From Oceanobacter sp045430275 (lineage in GTDB: Bacteria > Pseudomonadota > Gammaproteobacteria > Pseudomonadales > Oceanobacteraceae), in the NCBI GenBank assembly GCA_045430275.1, contig JAILXU010000015.1, positions 32,739-96,738 of the forward strand: a stretch of DNA of 64,000 nucleotides. Direction: 5' to 3'. A program made the position numbers and the translations under genes. Below are positions 44,801-53,715 of the stretch, piece after piece. The notes beneath the pieces were generated by a model. The model was not told where the DNA came from, made no database searches, and saw nothing but the letters and a program-made list of their open reading frames with translations. Within the stretch, counting starts at the first letter, position 1, and each line of letters starts with the position of its first letter.

Positions 44801-45321
44801 ACCACCATGGCCAGGCTGATATAGAGCGCGGTGTCTTCCCAGAATGAATGGAACGCGGTGGGGTCTCCTCCCAACGGCATGGTTAACAGTTCAAACGTGG
44901 TTGAGATGGCCTTTAATTGCAGAGCAATGTAGGGCACAACGCACAATATCGCGACCAGTGTGACCAGAATGGCCAGTGTGTGATCCCGGCCATAACGGGT
45001 TGCGATAAAGTCCGCGATGGACGTAATCCGCTTTTCCTTGGCGATGCGGATGATCTTGCCGAGCAGTTTCCAGTAGAACAGCAGAAACAACACCGGGCCA
45101 AGGTAGATGGAGATAAATATCCAGCCGCTCGTGGCCGCTTGTCCCACCGCGCCATAAAACGTCCAGGAGGTGCAGTACACCGCCAGTGACAGGCTATAGA
45201 CCAGGCCGGAGTTATGAATCGGTTTGTTCCGTTGTGCCCGGCGATCACCGTACCAGGCAACCCAAAACAGAGTTGCGATGTACAAAGCTGAAATACTGAC
45301 CAGTTGCCACACTGGAATCAT
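41872..45321 (-). CDS. crbS: sodium:solute symporter-fused hybrid histidine kinase CrbS
   Basis: A 1149-residue inner-membrane protein. Residues 1-~500 are a 12-13 helix sodium:solute symporter domain; then a helical linker (about 560-650), a PAS domain (about 650-760), a coiled HisKA segment with phospho-acceptor H802 in AAAGHDLMQPLNAAK, an ATP-binding domain with DTGDGIPE and GLGLGLAIV, and a C-terminal receiver with D1081 in MLADYQLDD and a KP motif. It fits CrbS, the sensor that activates acs through CrbR. The symporter part may sense or transport acetate or another small carboxylate. The start is the ATG at 45321 with GGGTAA upstream. Confidence 0.9.
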   Translation of the reverse strand: MIPVWQLVSISALYIATLFWVAWYGDRRAQRNKPIHNSGLVYSLSLAVYCTSWTFYGAVGQAATSGWIFISIYLGPVLFLLFYWKLLGKIIRIAKEKRITSIADFIATRYGRDHTLAILVTLVAILCVVPYIALQLKAISTTFELLTMPLGGDPTAFHSFWEDTALYISLAMVVFVIIFGTRNIDASEQHPGMMLAVAFESIIKLVAFVAVGIWVVSFLYDSPSEIFDITESVMPDHPLLNSDLISVSFILQTFLAGFALLALPRQFQVSVIENESVNHLRTARIFFPTYLLLLVIFVVPIALTGHLFMQDIGFAPDTYVLSLPVALGQESLAIMAFIGGGSAATGMIIVATIAVSTMVSNELVLPLIFRQKHTPDEIKKSSTVTRLVLTVRRLVIVVLILGSYLFYRTVGEFESLAAIGMLSFAAAAQFAPSLIGGLVWQRGNRQGAIAGLISGTSVWFYGLMWPFITQSLPAAVPSEQLPLLVLGLDMDTFSFGVIFSLLVNLFFYVLFSLVTNASVREKMLAGDFTSSRPILSSDRLVPAFDCKVDDVRVVLERILGFRKTEDFFSDYQGRHGIQYKNSVASSSLLQEAEKLLASVVGSSSARVIFSTLLGGERIQIRDLAFLASEASQAFSMNREQLQAALENLQQGVSVVDKDLRLVAWNHRYSEIFNYPSDFIHTGKPIEEVIAYNARRGFCGLGDVQDQVNRRMSFLRTSSAHQFERILPNGLVIYMQGHPMPDGGFVTSFTDITVHRRAEQALKEANINLEQRVEKSSQELDDLTSQLIEANTSKTRFLAAAGHDLMQPLNAAKLFASTLAQKNLNDEQHNLLEHLEGALQSAEDVLSVLVEIAKLDAGAMEPSEHAIQLSTVLKPLRDEFTALAAEKQLKLTVRFCDAWVISDAHWLRRIIQNFLSNAVRYTQSGGVLLGCRRRGNTLEIEVWDTGDGIPESKLRDIFGEFHRLNHQHQDTKGLGLGLAIVDRMTKRMGHTVKVKSRVGQGTCFTLTVPITEPNPTHQDNHDRKVRAESSFEGIQTFCIDNDPEVLTGMDALLTSWQCKVYGCSDLKEAESIPFKPAIMLADYQLDDDETGLQAMTAMRTRFSDPEIPGILISADPRPEVAEEAKALGFYFLRKPIKPAAMRALIRRLVS

Positions 45322-45581
45322 AAATTACCCGCCGTCGTGGTTGATTAAACAGAGAAAGTCCCATCGCTGGGGTGACTGGCTCGGCTTGGGAAGCGTTAAC
45401 AAGGTGGAAGCAATCATCCGGTGTTGCAAGGAATAACGGCAGGGAACAAGTTGAGCCAGACTAAAGTACCAGGGCGATTGTATCCTTCAGGTTGCCCCTT
45501 GTCATGGCAGTGTTCAGACTGCTCTGTTATCCCTCTGTATCTAGATGACAGGGTTACCTGAACCGGACCAAGGAGCACTTT

Positions 45582-47381
45582 ATGACGATCCAGATTAACT
45601 TGAATCAACCCCCTTTCAGCTTTCTCGAAGACGCGCAGCTTGATTGGCTGACCCAGAAACTGGATTTGGTGTTTTTCCATGCCGGTGATGTGATTTTGAA
45701 CGAAGGAGATCAGACACCTGGCGTGTACATCGTTTACAAGGGTGTGGTTGAAGAAACGGATCAGAGCAACACCAAGGTGTATTCCCAGTACGGCAATGAA
45801 GACATATTTGATGTGCGTGCGGTGCTTGAATCCCGCTGCCGTCATAAATACACCGCCATTGAAGAAACGCTGTGCTATCTCTTGAAAGCCAAGGACTTTG
45901 TGCGCTTGCTGGAGTCCTCGAATGATTTCTCGATCTACTTCAAGACCGATTTGGGGACTCAGCAGTCGATGGTGGAGCAGCAGGATCAGAGTTCATCCGA
46001 GTTCATTCTGTCTCGCATCGATGACGAAGTCGTTCGCCCACCGGCCTACGTGTCTGCGCAGACCAGCCTGGCGCGAGCGGCTGTTTTGATGTTTGAGAAG
46101 AAAAACGACGCTCTGCTGGTGCGCTCTGGTCAGCGAGTCGGCATTGTCACCGGGACGGATTTGCTCAAGGCCACCTTGCTGGGAGACAAGAACAAGCAAA
46201 CCAAGGTGGTGGACATTGCCCAGTTCGATCTGATTCATGTGGACTATGGCGACTTTCTGTTTAATGCCCTGCTGAAAATGACCCAGCATTCCATTGAACG
46301 GGTCGTGGTGCGCAAGGACGGTGAGATCATAGGCTTACTCGAGCTGATGGACATGCTCAGTGCCTTCTCGACCCATTCCCACATTATTGCCATGCGGATC
46401 AATCAGGCTACCAGCATGAAGCAACTGGTCGCGGCTTCCAAACGACTGGAAAAGCTGGTGGAAACCATGAGTGGGCAAGGGGTCAAGGCATCCGCTTTGA
46501 TGGAGTTGATCACAACGCTGAACCGCCGTCTGATTCAGCGTGCCTTTGAGTTGATTTTCCCGGAACGTTTGCGCAATTCGGTATGTATTCTGGTTCTGGG
46601 CAGCGAGGGCCGAGGTGAACAAATTCTCAAAACCGATCAGGATAATGCGGTGATTCTGCAAGATGAGCACGACCGGGAAGCCGTTCGCCCATTGCTGCAG
46701 CAACTGCACCAGGCGTTACTGGACTTTGGTTATCCACCGTGTCCAGGCGGGGTCATGTTCGTGAATGATAGCTGGATTCACACCGTTGAAGAGTGGCAGT
46801 CCAAAGTCGGGCGCTGGCTGGATTCCGCCAAACCTGAACACATGATGAATATGGCGATCTTTATGGATGCCGAGCCGGTTTGTGGCAATCAGGCCTTGCT
46901 GACGCCGGTGAAGCAAAGCTGGCAGTGTGAAGATCTGCGCTCCAGCATCGTTTCCTCCTGGTTCGCGCGCCAGGCATTGCAATTTGATACCCCGCTGACG
47001 TTCCTCGGAAACATTCGTGAAGATCACGGCAAGATTGATATCAAGAAAGGGGCAATTTTCCCACTGGTTCACGGCGTGCGCTCATTGGCCTTTGAGAACG
47101 CGATTAATGAATGTAATACGCTGGAACGCCTGAAAATATTGGAAGAACGAGAAGTATTGGATCGTGAGACAACTCAGGGGTTACGAGATGCCTTGCTGTT
47201 CTTTTTGCGGGTTCGCCTCAAACAACAACTGGATCGTGGTGATCAAAACCGTGGCTTGAGCCAGGAGCTGGATATCAATGGTCTGCGCAGTGTGGATCGA
47301 AACATGTTGCGTCACGCGTTGCACCGGGTGAAAAAGTTCAAGCAGTTCCTGACCACGCACTTCCACCTGGAGAACTTCTGA
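45582..47381 (+). CDS. DUF294 nucleotidyltransferase with cNMP-binding and CBS domains
   Basis: A 599-residue cytosolic protein: N-terminal cyclic-nucleotide-binding fold (about 1-130; FFHAGDVILNEGDQTPGVYIVYKG), a CBS pair (about 150-270), a helical linker, and a DUF294 nucleotidyltransferase domain with LGSEGRGEQILKTDQDNAVI, i.e. the GSxxRxExxxxxDxD pattern of the GlnD-like superfamily, plus its C-terminal partner domain. It probably adds a nucleotide to a protein or small molecule in response to nucleotide levels. The target is unknown. Similar genes lie next to acetate permease and exonuclease genes in Pseudomonas. CCAAGGAG precedes the ATG. Confidence 0.93.
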   Translation: MTIQINLNQPPFSFLEDAQLDWLTQKLDLVFFHAGDVILNEGDQTPGVYIVYKGVVEETDQSNTKVYSQYGNEDIFDVRAVLESRCRHKYTAIEETLCYLLKAKDFVRLLESSNDFSIYFKTDLGTQQSMVEQQDQSSSEFILSRIDDEVVRPPAYVSAQTSLARAAVLMFEKKNDALLVRSGQRVGIVTGTDLLKATLLGDKNKQTKVVDIAQFDLIHVDYGDFLFNALLKMTQHSIERVVVRKDGEIIGLLELMDMLSAFSTHSHIIAMRINQATSMKQLVAASKRLEKLVETMSGQGVKASALMELITTLNRRLIQRAFELIFPERLRNSVCILVLGSEGRGEQILKTDQDNAVILQDEHDREAVRPLLQQLHQALLDFGYPPCPGGVMFVNDSWIHTVEEWQSKVGRWLDSAKPEHMMNMAIFMDAEPVCGNQALLTPVKQSWQCEDLRSSIVSSWFARQALQFDTPLTFLGNIREDHGKIDIKKGAIFPLVHGVRSLAFENAINECNTLERLKILEEREVLDRETTQGLRDALLFFLRVRLKQQLDRGDQNRGLSQELDINGLRSVDRNMLRHALHRVKKFKQFLTTHFHLENF

Positions 47382-47989
47382 TGATTGCCTCCTGGATCAA
47401 GAATAAAATCCCCGGAAAAATGCCTCCTGAAGGCCGCTGGGCACATCTGGCGGAGCCTTACGATGGTGAAGAAATTGTGGTTCTGGACTGTGAAACCAGC
47501 GTTTTTGACAAAAAGAAAGGGGAGCTGCTGAGCGTCGCCGCCGTCCGGGTCAAGGGGAACAAGATTTACCTGTCAGAGGCGCTGGACTTGACTGTGAAAT
47601 CCAATGCTCCGACCGATCCGAACGCCGTCAGGATACATTATCTGCGCCGGGAAGACCGGGAGGAAGGGGTGGCACCTTCAGAAGCGATTGAACGTGTATT
47701 GGACTTTGTTGGCAATACTCCCATATGTGGCTTTTATATTGAATATGATGAAGCGATACTTAATAGGTATATCAAGGAGTTATATAATTTTAAGTTGCCT
47801 AATAAATTCATTGAGGTTTCCGAGATATACGTGAAAAAGAAAACGCGTTATCGCCCCCAGATTTATCTGGATCTGACATTTGAAGGCTTGGCAAAAGATC
47901 TGGAAGTCCCTGTTATTGAACGTCATACCGCCATTGGTGACGTAATCTCGACAGCGCTTATGTATATAAAACTGACCAGAGAAATGTAA
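47381..47989 (+). CDS. DEDDh 3'-5' exonuclease (DNA polymerase III epsilon-like)
   Basis: A 202-residue protein with the exonuclease motifs: Exo I VVLDCETSVFD, Exo II CGFYIEYDEAILNRYI, and Exo III IERHTAIGDVISTALMY with the DEDDh histidine. It starts on the last base of the DUF294 gene, so the two are translated together. It most likely trims a nucleic acid 3' end, possibly a substrate of the partner transferase, which is inference. Bases about 47725-47830 are conspicuously AT-rich, with rare codons ATA, AGG and TTA, unlike the rest of the gene, yet the frame and motif II are intact. Confidence 0.88.
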   Translation: MIASWIKNKIPGKMPPEGRWAHLAEPYDGEEIVVLDCETSVFDKKKGELLSVAAVRVKGNKIYLSEALDLTVKSNAPTDPNAVRIHYLRREDREEGVAPSEAIERVLDFVGNTPICGFYIEYDEAILNRYIKELYNFKLPNKFIEVSEIYVKKKTRYRPQIYLDLTFEGLAKDLEVPVIERHTAIGDVISTALMYIKLTREM

Positions 47990-48376
47990 ATGCCATGGTC
48001 AGTGGGAGCGCCTGATGTTGATATGGCGCTTTCGTGCCAGATAATGGGGCGGGTGTCAGTATGGCTTATAAATCAGGCTTTTAACGGCTGAAGTGTGCCA
48101 TTAGTCAGAAATTATCCAGATTTATCCTGACTTTGAGGCCCCTTTGAAACCGTGTCTTGACAGGACTCCAAGTAATATCCCATTATCGCTTTTTGGAATA
48201 AATAGCGGGTCATCTATATTTTATTGGCGTAAATACGCGCCAATGAAGCCGCAGTGACGCATCAGGTTGACCGCTTTGTTGTACTGGGCCTTGCCTCATG
48301 ATGAGCGTATTTGTCCCAGATATTAGCCGTTACGAATGTGACCTACCACGTATTTGCAGATTAAGTGGATCGATAG
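47990..48376. other. 387-base intergenic region before the AraC gene
   Basis: No gene is seen. An AGCGCC/GGCGCT hairpin at 48007-48030 may end the exonuclease transcript. A promoter-like TTGACA (48157-48162) with CATTAT 18 bases later (48181-48186) points to the AraC gene. The rest is unremarkable. Confidence 0.45.
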
Positions 48377-49429
48377 ATGATAACTGATCGAGGATATATC
48401 TCCGCGCAGCTGTTCCGGCCGCTGCTTTTGAATCAGCAAACACGGACGATGCTACTGGATCTTTGGGTGACTAATGAACGCGCCTCTCGATCGGATATAA
48501 GTACTTTAGTTGAACATATAGGCATGATTGAAGAGGAAAAGGTGGAGCAATTACTGTCCGCCTTGTCGACTTCTTCCACGTTATCGAACATCTGTGTCGC
48601 ACCGGTGTCGTTATTTAATGCCAGTGAGAGCAGTGCTCTGCATCGATTATTTTTATGCAGTAATTCCTTGCGTGAAGGCCTGGGGTATCTGGAGCGTTTT
48701 TCGCTTTTGCTGGCCGAGGCGATGGAAACCTGGTTAAGCCGGGACGATGACGATGCCATTAAAGTCAATATCCGATTTTCGGGACAGATGGCGGAGCCTG
48801 AACATCACCGCATGACGCTGGAACTGATTATCAGCACGCTGCTGAGCTGGTTCAGCCACCTGTGTGGTGAATCCGTCAAGGTACAGCGCGTTACTTTACC
48901 CGTTCCTGAACCTGAATGTACTCGCCATTACGAGGGGAGCTGGGGTGTGCCGGTTGAGCACGATGACCATCAGTGTTCCATCTACCTTCGGGAAGAAGAG
49001 GTGGATCATCATTTGCACAAAACCAACCCTCTGGTAACGGAATGTGTGCTCACTGAGGTTGAAAACCTGTTATTAAAACAGGTGCGAGCCGGTTCCCTGT
49101 CGATTCATGTTTATCAGGCTTTGATGAGTGGCCACCTGGACATGGACGTTGGCCAACAGGAAGTGGCGGCGTTTTATCGCATCAGTCCACGAACCCTGAA
49201 TCGTCACTTACAGCAGGAATCGACGACACTGAAACAATTGGTGACGCGGGTACGTATCGAAAAAGGCAAAGAGTGGCTGCTCGACAATTCACTCAGTATC
49301 GATGAAGTGGCGCGTCGTGTGGGGCTATCTGGCAGAAGAACGCTGGATCGCATTTTTATCAAATACGAAAAGCTGTCTCCTGCACAGTATCGACAGCGCA
49401 TGCTGAAAACATCAGGCGATGCCCAGTAA
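48377..49429 (+). CDS. AraC family transcriptional regulator
   Basis: A 350-residue protein with an N-terminal Arabinose_bd-like domain (about 20-215, of the type in OruR/ArgR-like and virulence AraC regulators) and a C-terminal AraC HTH pair (about 255-340): VAAFYRISPRTLNRHLQQESTTL and VARRVGLSGRRTLDRIF..LSPAQYRQR. It binds DNA as an activator of unlinked or nearby genes; no obvious target operon is adjacent. It overlaps the NUDIX gene tail to tail by 18 bases. Confidence 0.92.
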   Translation: MITDRGYISAQLFRPLLLNQQTRTMLLDLWVTNERASRSDISTLVEHIGMIEEEKVEQLLSALSTSSTLSNICVAPVSLFNASESSALHRLFLCSNSLREGLGYLERFSLLLAEAMETWLSRDDDDAIKVNIRFSGQMAEPEHHRMTLELIISTLLSWFSHLCGESVKVQRVTLPVPEPECTRHYEGSWGVPVEHDDHQCSIYLREEEVDHHLHKTNPLVTECVLTEVENLLLKQVRAGSLSIHVYQALMSGHLDMDVGQQEVAAFYRISPRTLNRHLQQESTTLKQLVTRVRIEKGKEWLLDNSLSIDEVARRVGLSGRRTLDRIFIKYEKLSPAQYRQRMLKTSGDAQ

Positions 49430-49963
49430 GCGTGCTTTCTGGATCGTGACAATGGAGAGCAGGTCGGTGATCCTGCCATCCAGCGTCATGGCCAGTGCCT
49501 CGTCAAACGGAAGACGCTGAATATCCAGTTGTTCGGTGTCGTCAAATTCAGTTTCCCCCTGCTCCAGCCCGGTTGCGACAAAGGCATATCCTTCTTCATT
49601 AGTAACACCGTTACTGAGGTGAAAATACCCCAGAGGCGTCAGTGTTGCTGCGCGTAATCCGGTTTCTTCCCGCAATTCCCTCAGGGCTGACGTCTCGGGC
49701 GTATCTGCCATTGGCCCACCGCCCATGGGGACTTCCCAGGAATAGGAGTCGGTTGTAAAGCGATATTGCCCCACCAGCCAGGTATCTCCGTTCTCTGCCA
49801 GCGGCAATACGGCAATGGCCAGATTTTTAAAGGAAATCAAACCATAAATGCCCGGATTTCCGGTGGGGGATATGACCTTGTATTCATCCACTTTCAGCCA
49901 GGGATTGTCATAAATCGGTGTGGCTGAGGTGATTTTCCACGGCCCGCGATCGGGATGCGTCAT
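49412..49963 (-). CDS. NUDIX hydrolase, ADP-ribose pyrophosphatase-like
   Basis: A 183-residue enzyme with a complete Nudix box, GGGPMADTPETSALRELREETGL (GX5EX7REUXEEXGU). The surrounding segments (WLVGQYRFTTDSYSWEVPMG) resemble the NudF/YffH ADP-ribose and sugar-nucleotide pyrophosphatases, but the substrate cannot be fixed. The start is the ATG at 49963, with AGGAG 8 bases upstream; the longer frame to 50050 has no such signal. Confidence 0.92.
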   Translation of the reverse strand: MTHPDRGPWKITSATPIYDNPWLKVDEYKVISPTGNPGIYGLISFKNLAIAVLPLAENGDTWLVGQYRFTTDSYSWEVPMGGGPMADTPETSALRELREETGLRAATLTPLGYFHLSNGVTNEEGYAFVATGLEQGETEFDDTEQLDIQRLPFDEALAMTLDGRITDLLSIVTIQKARLLGIA

Positions 49964-50095
49964 GCAGTGTACTCCTGATTGGATAACGGCCTCGATACAT
50001 TGCCATAAGGCCATAAAAGCTGCCAGCAGCCTGACTCGGGGTGAGTACACAAGCCTGAGAGCAAAAGTGGCTGAAGGAGAAGATGCATGGATGCT

Positions 50096-50461
50096 TCAGG
50101 TGGGAGAAAAGCGTGTATTCACGTAGTCCAGAATGGCTTCTTCACCGTACAGCCATTGAGTGTGGCTGTTACCTTCCACGCGCAGGCAAGGCACCAGAGA
50201 AGCACCGCCACCCTTGACCAGTTCATTGCGAAAGCAATCAATGCGATCAACGTCCTTTTCAACCACCTTGAGGCCCAGACGCAGGCACCGACGCCGTACT
50301 ACCACGGCAGAGGGGCAATGACGGGAGTAATACAGCTGCAAACGCCGTGATTCCCGGTTCATTGAATACTGTTCCCGATGACTTCGGGGAACCGGCTTGA
50401 CCGGAATCATCCGGTCAACCCAGTCAAATGCCAACCCTTTCAGGTGTTGAGAAACATTCAT
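50096..50461 (-). CDS. glutaredoxin/GST N-terminal domain-like protein
   Basis: A 121-residue protein, of which residues 41-118 have a glutaredoxin/GST_N fold: LQLYYSRHCPSAVVVRRRCLRLG, then a strand, cis-Pro LVPCLRV, and GEEAILDYV. The redox motif is CPSA, so only one active-site Cys. A roughly 40-residue basic extension precedes it, of unknown role. It may be a monothiol oxidoreductase or a binding domain only. It lies between lepB and the NUDIX gene, all on the minus strand. Confidence 0.75.
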   Translation of the reverse strand: MNVSQHLKGLAFDWVDRMIPVKPVPRSHREQYSMNRESRRLQLYYSRHCPSAVVVRRRCLRLGLKVVEKDVDRIDCFRNELVKGGGASLVPCLRVEGNSHTQWLYGEEAILDYVNTRFSPT

Positions 50462-50568
50462 TGCAAATGGCTCAATATGTTAACTGGCGGGCATTTTATG
50501 CGGCTGGACGAAAACGTCCATAGTTTGTCGAACGAAAGTTGGAATTTGTTTCAATCCGCCAGATTGTT

Positions 50569-51351
50569 TTACGGAATTGAGCGGTTGCGATCAAAGGATG
50601 GCAAGCTGTCCCAACCCTTCCAGTGCATCCAGACGGCGACGGCTTTGCCGACGATGTTTTCTTCCGGGACAAATCCCCACATGCGACTGTCGGCACTGTT
50701 GGCCCGATTGTCGCCCATCATAAAATAATGGCCTTCCGGGACGCGCCATTCGCCTTCCGGGCCAGCCCAGACAATGGGTTTCTGTGAGAACGGAGAACGC
50801 TGTGGCGTCCACTGAATATCGGCGACCAGATTTTCCCTGAGAGTTTCTTCGGCAAAGTAGCGCACCGGGCGATACACCGGATCGCCGCCTTTGTTGATTG
50901 TGGGCACGGTCTGGCCGTTGATGGTCAGGATGCGATTGCGATAGACAATGCGATCTCCCGGCAGGCCAATGACACGCTTGATAAAGTAGCGCGGATCTTC
51001 GGGTGGGAAAAACACCATCACATCGCCTCGGTCTGGCTCATCAATCGGAATCAGCGTATTGCGGAACACGGGCATGCGTAGCCCATAGCTGAATTTACTG
51101 ACCAGAATAAAGTCCCCTTCAATCAGGCCCGGCTCCATGGAAGCGGAAGGAATCTGAAAAGGCTCAGCAATGAATGAACGCAGTATAAATACAAACGCCA
51201 GTACCGGGAAAAAGGACTTGCTTTGCTCCACCAGCATGGGCTCTTCATCGCCATCAGCCCGGCGTTTTTTAAGCCAGATCAAATCAATCAGGGCGACCAG
51301 TCCGGTGGCCGTTGTTGCGATCATCAGAATCAACGGGAAATTAATGTCCAT
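50569..51351 (-). CDS. lepB: signal peptidase I (leader peptidase)
   Basis: A 260-residue membrane serine protease that removes signal peptides from exported proteins. The catalytic serine is S71 in IPSASMEPGL and the lysine K125 in FIKRVIGLPGD; box E reads GDNRANSADSR. Two N-terminal membrane helices are present (about 5-26 and 48-62). It is somewhat shorter than E. coli LepB (324) because the second periplasmic insertion is small, common in other bacteria. The start is the ATG at 51351. The usual neighbours lepA and rnc are absent. Confidence 0.96.
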   Translation of the reverse strand: MDINFPLILMIATTATGLVALIDLIWLKKRRADGDEEPMLVEQSKSFFPVLAFVFILRSFIAEPFQIPSASMEPGLIEGDFILVSKFSYGLRMPVFRNTLIPIDEPDRGDVMVFFPPEDPRYFIKRVIGLPGDRIVYRNRILTINGQTVPTINKGGDPVYRPVRYFAEETLRENLVADIQWTPQRSPFSQKPIVWAGPEGEWRVPEGHYFMMGDNRANSADSRMWGFVPEENIVGKAVAVWMHWKGWDSLPSFDRNRSIP

Positions 51352-51534
51352 GGTGTCTCGATTCGGGTGCATTGAAGGGAACGGCATTCTAGCGGTGGCA
51401 TGAAACCAATGCGAGCCGTGGCAGAAGCTATGTCTGTCATCTCAATGAAAAGTTCTTGTCAAAACGGTGTCATGGCAGCTTCACGCATTTTTTCTACGGT
51501 AAATGGTTCTGATTAATTATGGGTTGAAGTCGAT

Positions 51535-53703
51535 ATGAAGCAGTTTCAGATAGCGCCTTTGGTGCTGGCTATGACAATTGGGTTGGTGGGCTGTGCCGGT
51601 GATGACGGTAAAGATGGTGCTCAGGGGCAAAAAGGTGATATCGGAGCCTCGGGTTTGGCTGGCAGTAGTGCCCTGATCAAACAGTCTGTGCTGGCGGTTG
51701 GTCATGATCAATGCGTATACGGTGGTGTGCAGATTGATACTGGTGTTGACGGTAATGGCAATAATGCCCTGGAAGCCTCAGAGGTTAGCCAGACTGAATA
51801 TGTCTGCAAGCGTTCAGATGATTCGATCTTCACACTGCAACTGCTGCATTTTGCCGATATTGACGGTGGTCGTGACATCGTGAAAAACGCGGCCTACTTC
51901 TCTGCATTGGTGAATGCCTTTCGTGATGAGTACAGCAATACGGTCGTGCTGAGCTCCGGTGATAACTGGATTCCAGGGCCGGAATACAGCGTTGCGGATG
52001 GCCGTGCACACATGGGCTATCTGAATGAACTCGGCGTTCAGGCGTCTGCGTTTGGTAATCATGAATTTGATCTGGGTACGGAAGCCGTTGCCGAATTGTT
52101 GACGGAAGACGGTGACTACCCAGGATCAATGTTCCCGTATCTGTCGAGTAATCTGGATTTCAGCACAGACGACAATCTGTCACCACTGATTGGCTCTGAT
52201 GGTGCGCCGTATAAAAGCTTGATGAATCAGGTCGCCGCCTCGACGGTTATTCGTGTCGGTGGTGAATTGGTCGGTGTTGTCGGTGCCACTACTCCGACCC
52301 TGAACGTGATCTCTTCACCGGGTGATATTGGTATCAGTCCGGCAGACAGTTCGGATCTGAACGCGCTAGCCGCTGAGATTCAAACCCGTGTGGATGCGTT
52401 GACCGCCAAGGGTATTAACAAGGTCATCGTGCTGTCTCATATGCAGCAGATCTCGATAGAAAAATCTCTGGCACCATTGCTGCAAAACGTGGACATCATT
52501 GTCGCGGGCGGCTCCAACACCTTGCTGGCGGACAGTAATGACCGCATGCGCGATGGCGATACGCCCGCGGATACCTATCCTCTGGCGTTGACCAGCAAGA
52601 CCAATGAACCGGTACTGGTGGTCAACACCGATGGCGATTACACCTATCTGGGCCGTCTGGTGGCTGAGTTTGATCAGGATGGCGTCTTGCTGACATCCAC
52701 TCTGAACGATGCCATCAATGGTGTCTACGCCGCCGATGAACAGGGTTTGCTGGAACAAGGCTTATCTGTTTGGGATGGTATTGAAACGGTCGTCAATATT
52801 TCCATTCACCTGGAAGCAGAACTGAAAAAAGTCGTGGGCAATGTGTTCGGTAATACCGACGTTTATATCAACGGCGCTCGTGGTTCGGTGCGTACTGAAG
52901 AAACCAATATGGGCAATCTGACCGCGCAGGCCAACCTGGCGTATGCTCAGGCGACAGAAGCGGCGGTGGCAATTTCGCTCAAAAATGGCGGTGGTATTCG
53001 TGCGGCGATTGGTCAGTGTACCTATCCGCCGGGTTCCACCAACCCTGAAGATCTGGTGTGCTCTGCACCTCAGGGGGTTCCGGGTATCAATGAGCCGGGT
53101 GATATTTCTCAACTGGATATTCAAACCACGTTGCGTTTTAACAACGGTCTGACGCTGATGACTCTGACAGGAACCCAGTTGGCTGGTGTGATTGAACATG
53201 CTGTAAGCGGTTGGGCTGAAGGAGCGACACCGGGTTCATTCGGTCAGGTGGCAGGTGTGCGTTACAGCTTTGATCCAACACTGGCGGCGGGTTCTCGCAT
53301 TGTGAATCTGGTGATTGATGACAGTAATGGTGCCGAAGCAGGAAGCGATAGTGTTGTGGTGGTTGAAAATGGTGTGCTGGATGCCACGGCTGCCAATCAG
53401 AGCTTTCGCATTGTGACACTCGGCTATCTGGCGGGCGGCGGCGATGGCTATCCGTTCCCGGCTTCAGATGATGCAGCAGCCAACATGGTATCGCTGGTGG
53501 TTGATGACCAGTTCACTGGAACTGCCACGTTTGCTGAAGACGGCACCGAGCAGGATGCTCTGGCAGAGTATCTGCTGGCGAACCATCCTGTTGATGGCTC
53601 CAGCAACTTTGCTGAAGCTGACACCACTGCCGAGAATGATACGGTAATTCAGAACCTGTCCGTGGTTCCAGTCGATACCATTCTCCCTGTAGCTCAGCCA
53701 TAA
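51535..53703 (+). CDS. lipid-anchored 5'-nucleotidase-family metallophosphatase with collagen-like segment
   Basis: A 722-residue surface lipoprotein: signal peptide and lipobox LVGC (Cys20); seven Gly-X-Y triplets (residues 22-43); a short Cys-flanked module (60-91) with GVDGNGNNALEASEV, similar to a calcium-loop-like DUF7151 module; then a calcineurin-type phosphatase domain with SSGDNW (D143) and GNHEFDLG (N175, H176), and a C-terminal 5_nucleotid_C domain (GGGIRAAIG, LRFNNGLTLMTLTG). The first metal motif reads DID (108-110) in place of the usual DxH, and the GH(S/T)H position reads GGSNT. Role: hydrolysis of external nucleotides or related phosphates, if active. Confidence 0.88.
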   Translation: MKQFQIAPLVLAMTIGLVGCAGDDGKDGAQGQKGDIGASGLAGSSALIKQSVLAVGHDQCVYGGVQIDTGVDGNGNNALEASEVSQTEYVCKRSDDSIFTLQLLHFADIDGGRDIVKNAAYFSALVNAFRDEYSNTVVLSSGDNWIPGPEYSVADGRAHMGYLNELGVQASAFGNHEFDLGTEAVAELLTEDGDYPGSMFPYLSSNLDFSTDDNLSPLIGSDGAPYKSLMNQVAASTVIRVGGELVGVVGATTPTLNVISSPGDIGISPADSSDLNALAAEIQTRVDALTAKGINKVIVLSHMQQISIEKSLAPLLQNVDIIVAGGSNTLLADSNDRMRDGDTPADTYPLALTSKTNEPVLVVNTDGDYTYLGRLVAEFDQDGVLLTSTLNDAINGVYAADEQGLLEQGLSVWDGIETVVNISIHLEAELKKVVGNVFGNTDVYINGARGSVRTEETNMGNLTAQANLAYAQATEAAVAISLKNGGGIRAAIGQCTYPPGSTNPEDLVCSAPQGVPGINEPGDISQLDIQTTLRFNNGLTLMTLTGTQLAGVIEHAVSGWAEGATPGSFGQVAGVRYSFDPTLAAGSRIVNLVIDDSNGAEAGSDSVVVVENGVLDATAANQSFRIVTLGYLAGGGDGYPFPASDDAAANMVSLVVDDQFTGTATFAEDGTEQDALAEYLLANHPVDGSSNFAEADTTAENDTVIQNLSVVPVDTILPVAQP

Positions 53704-53715
53704 ACGAACGATTCG

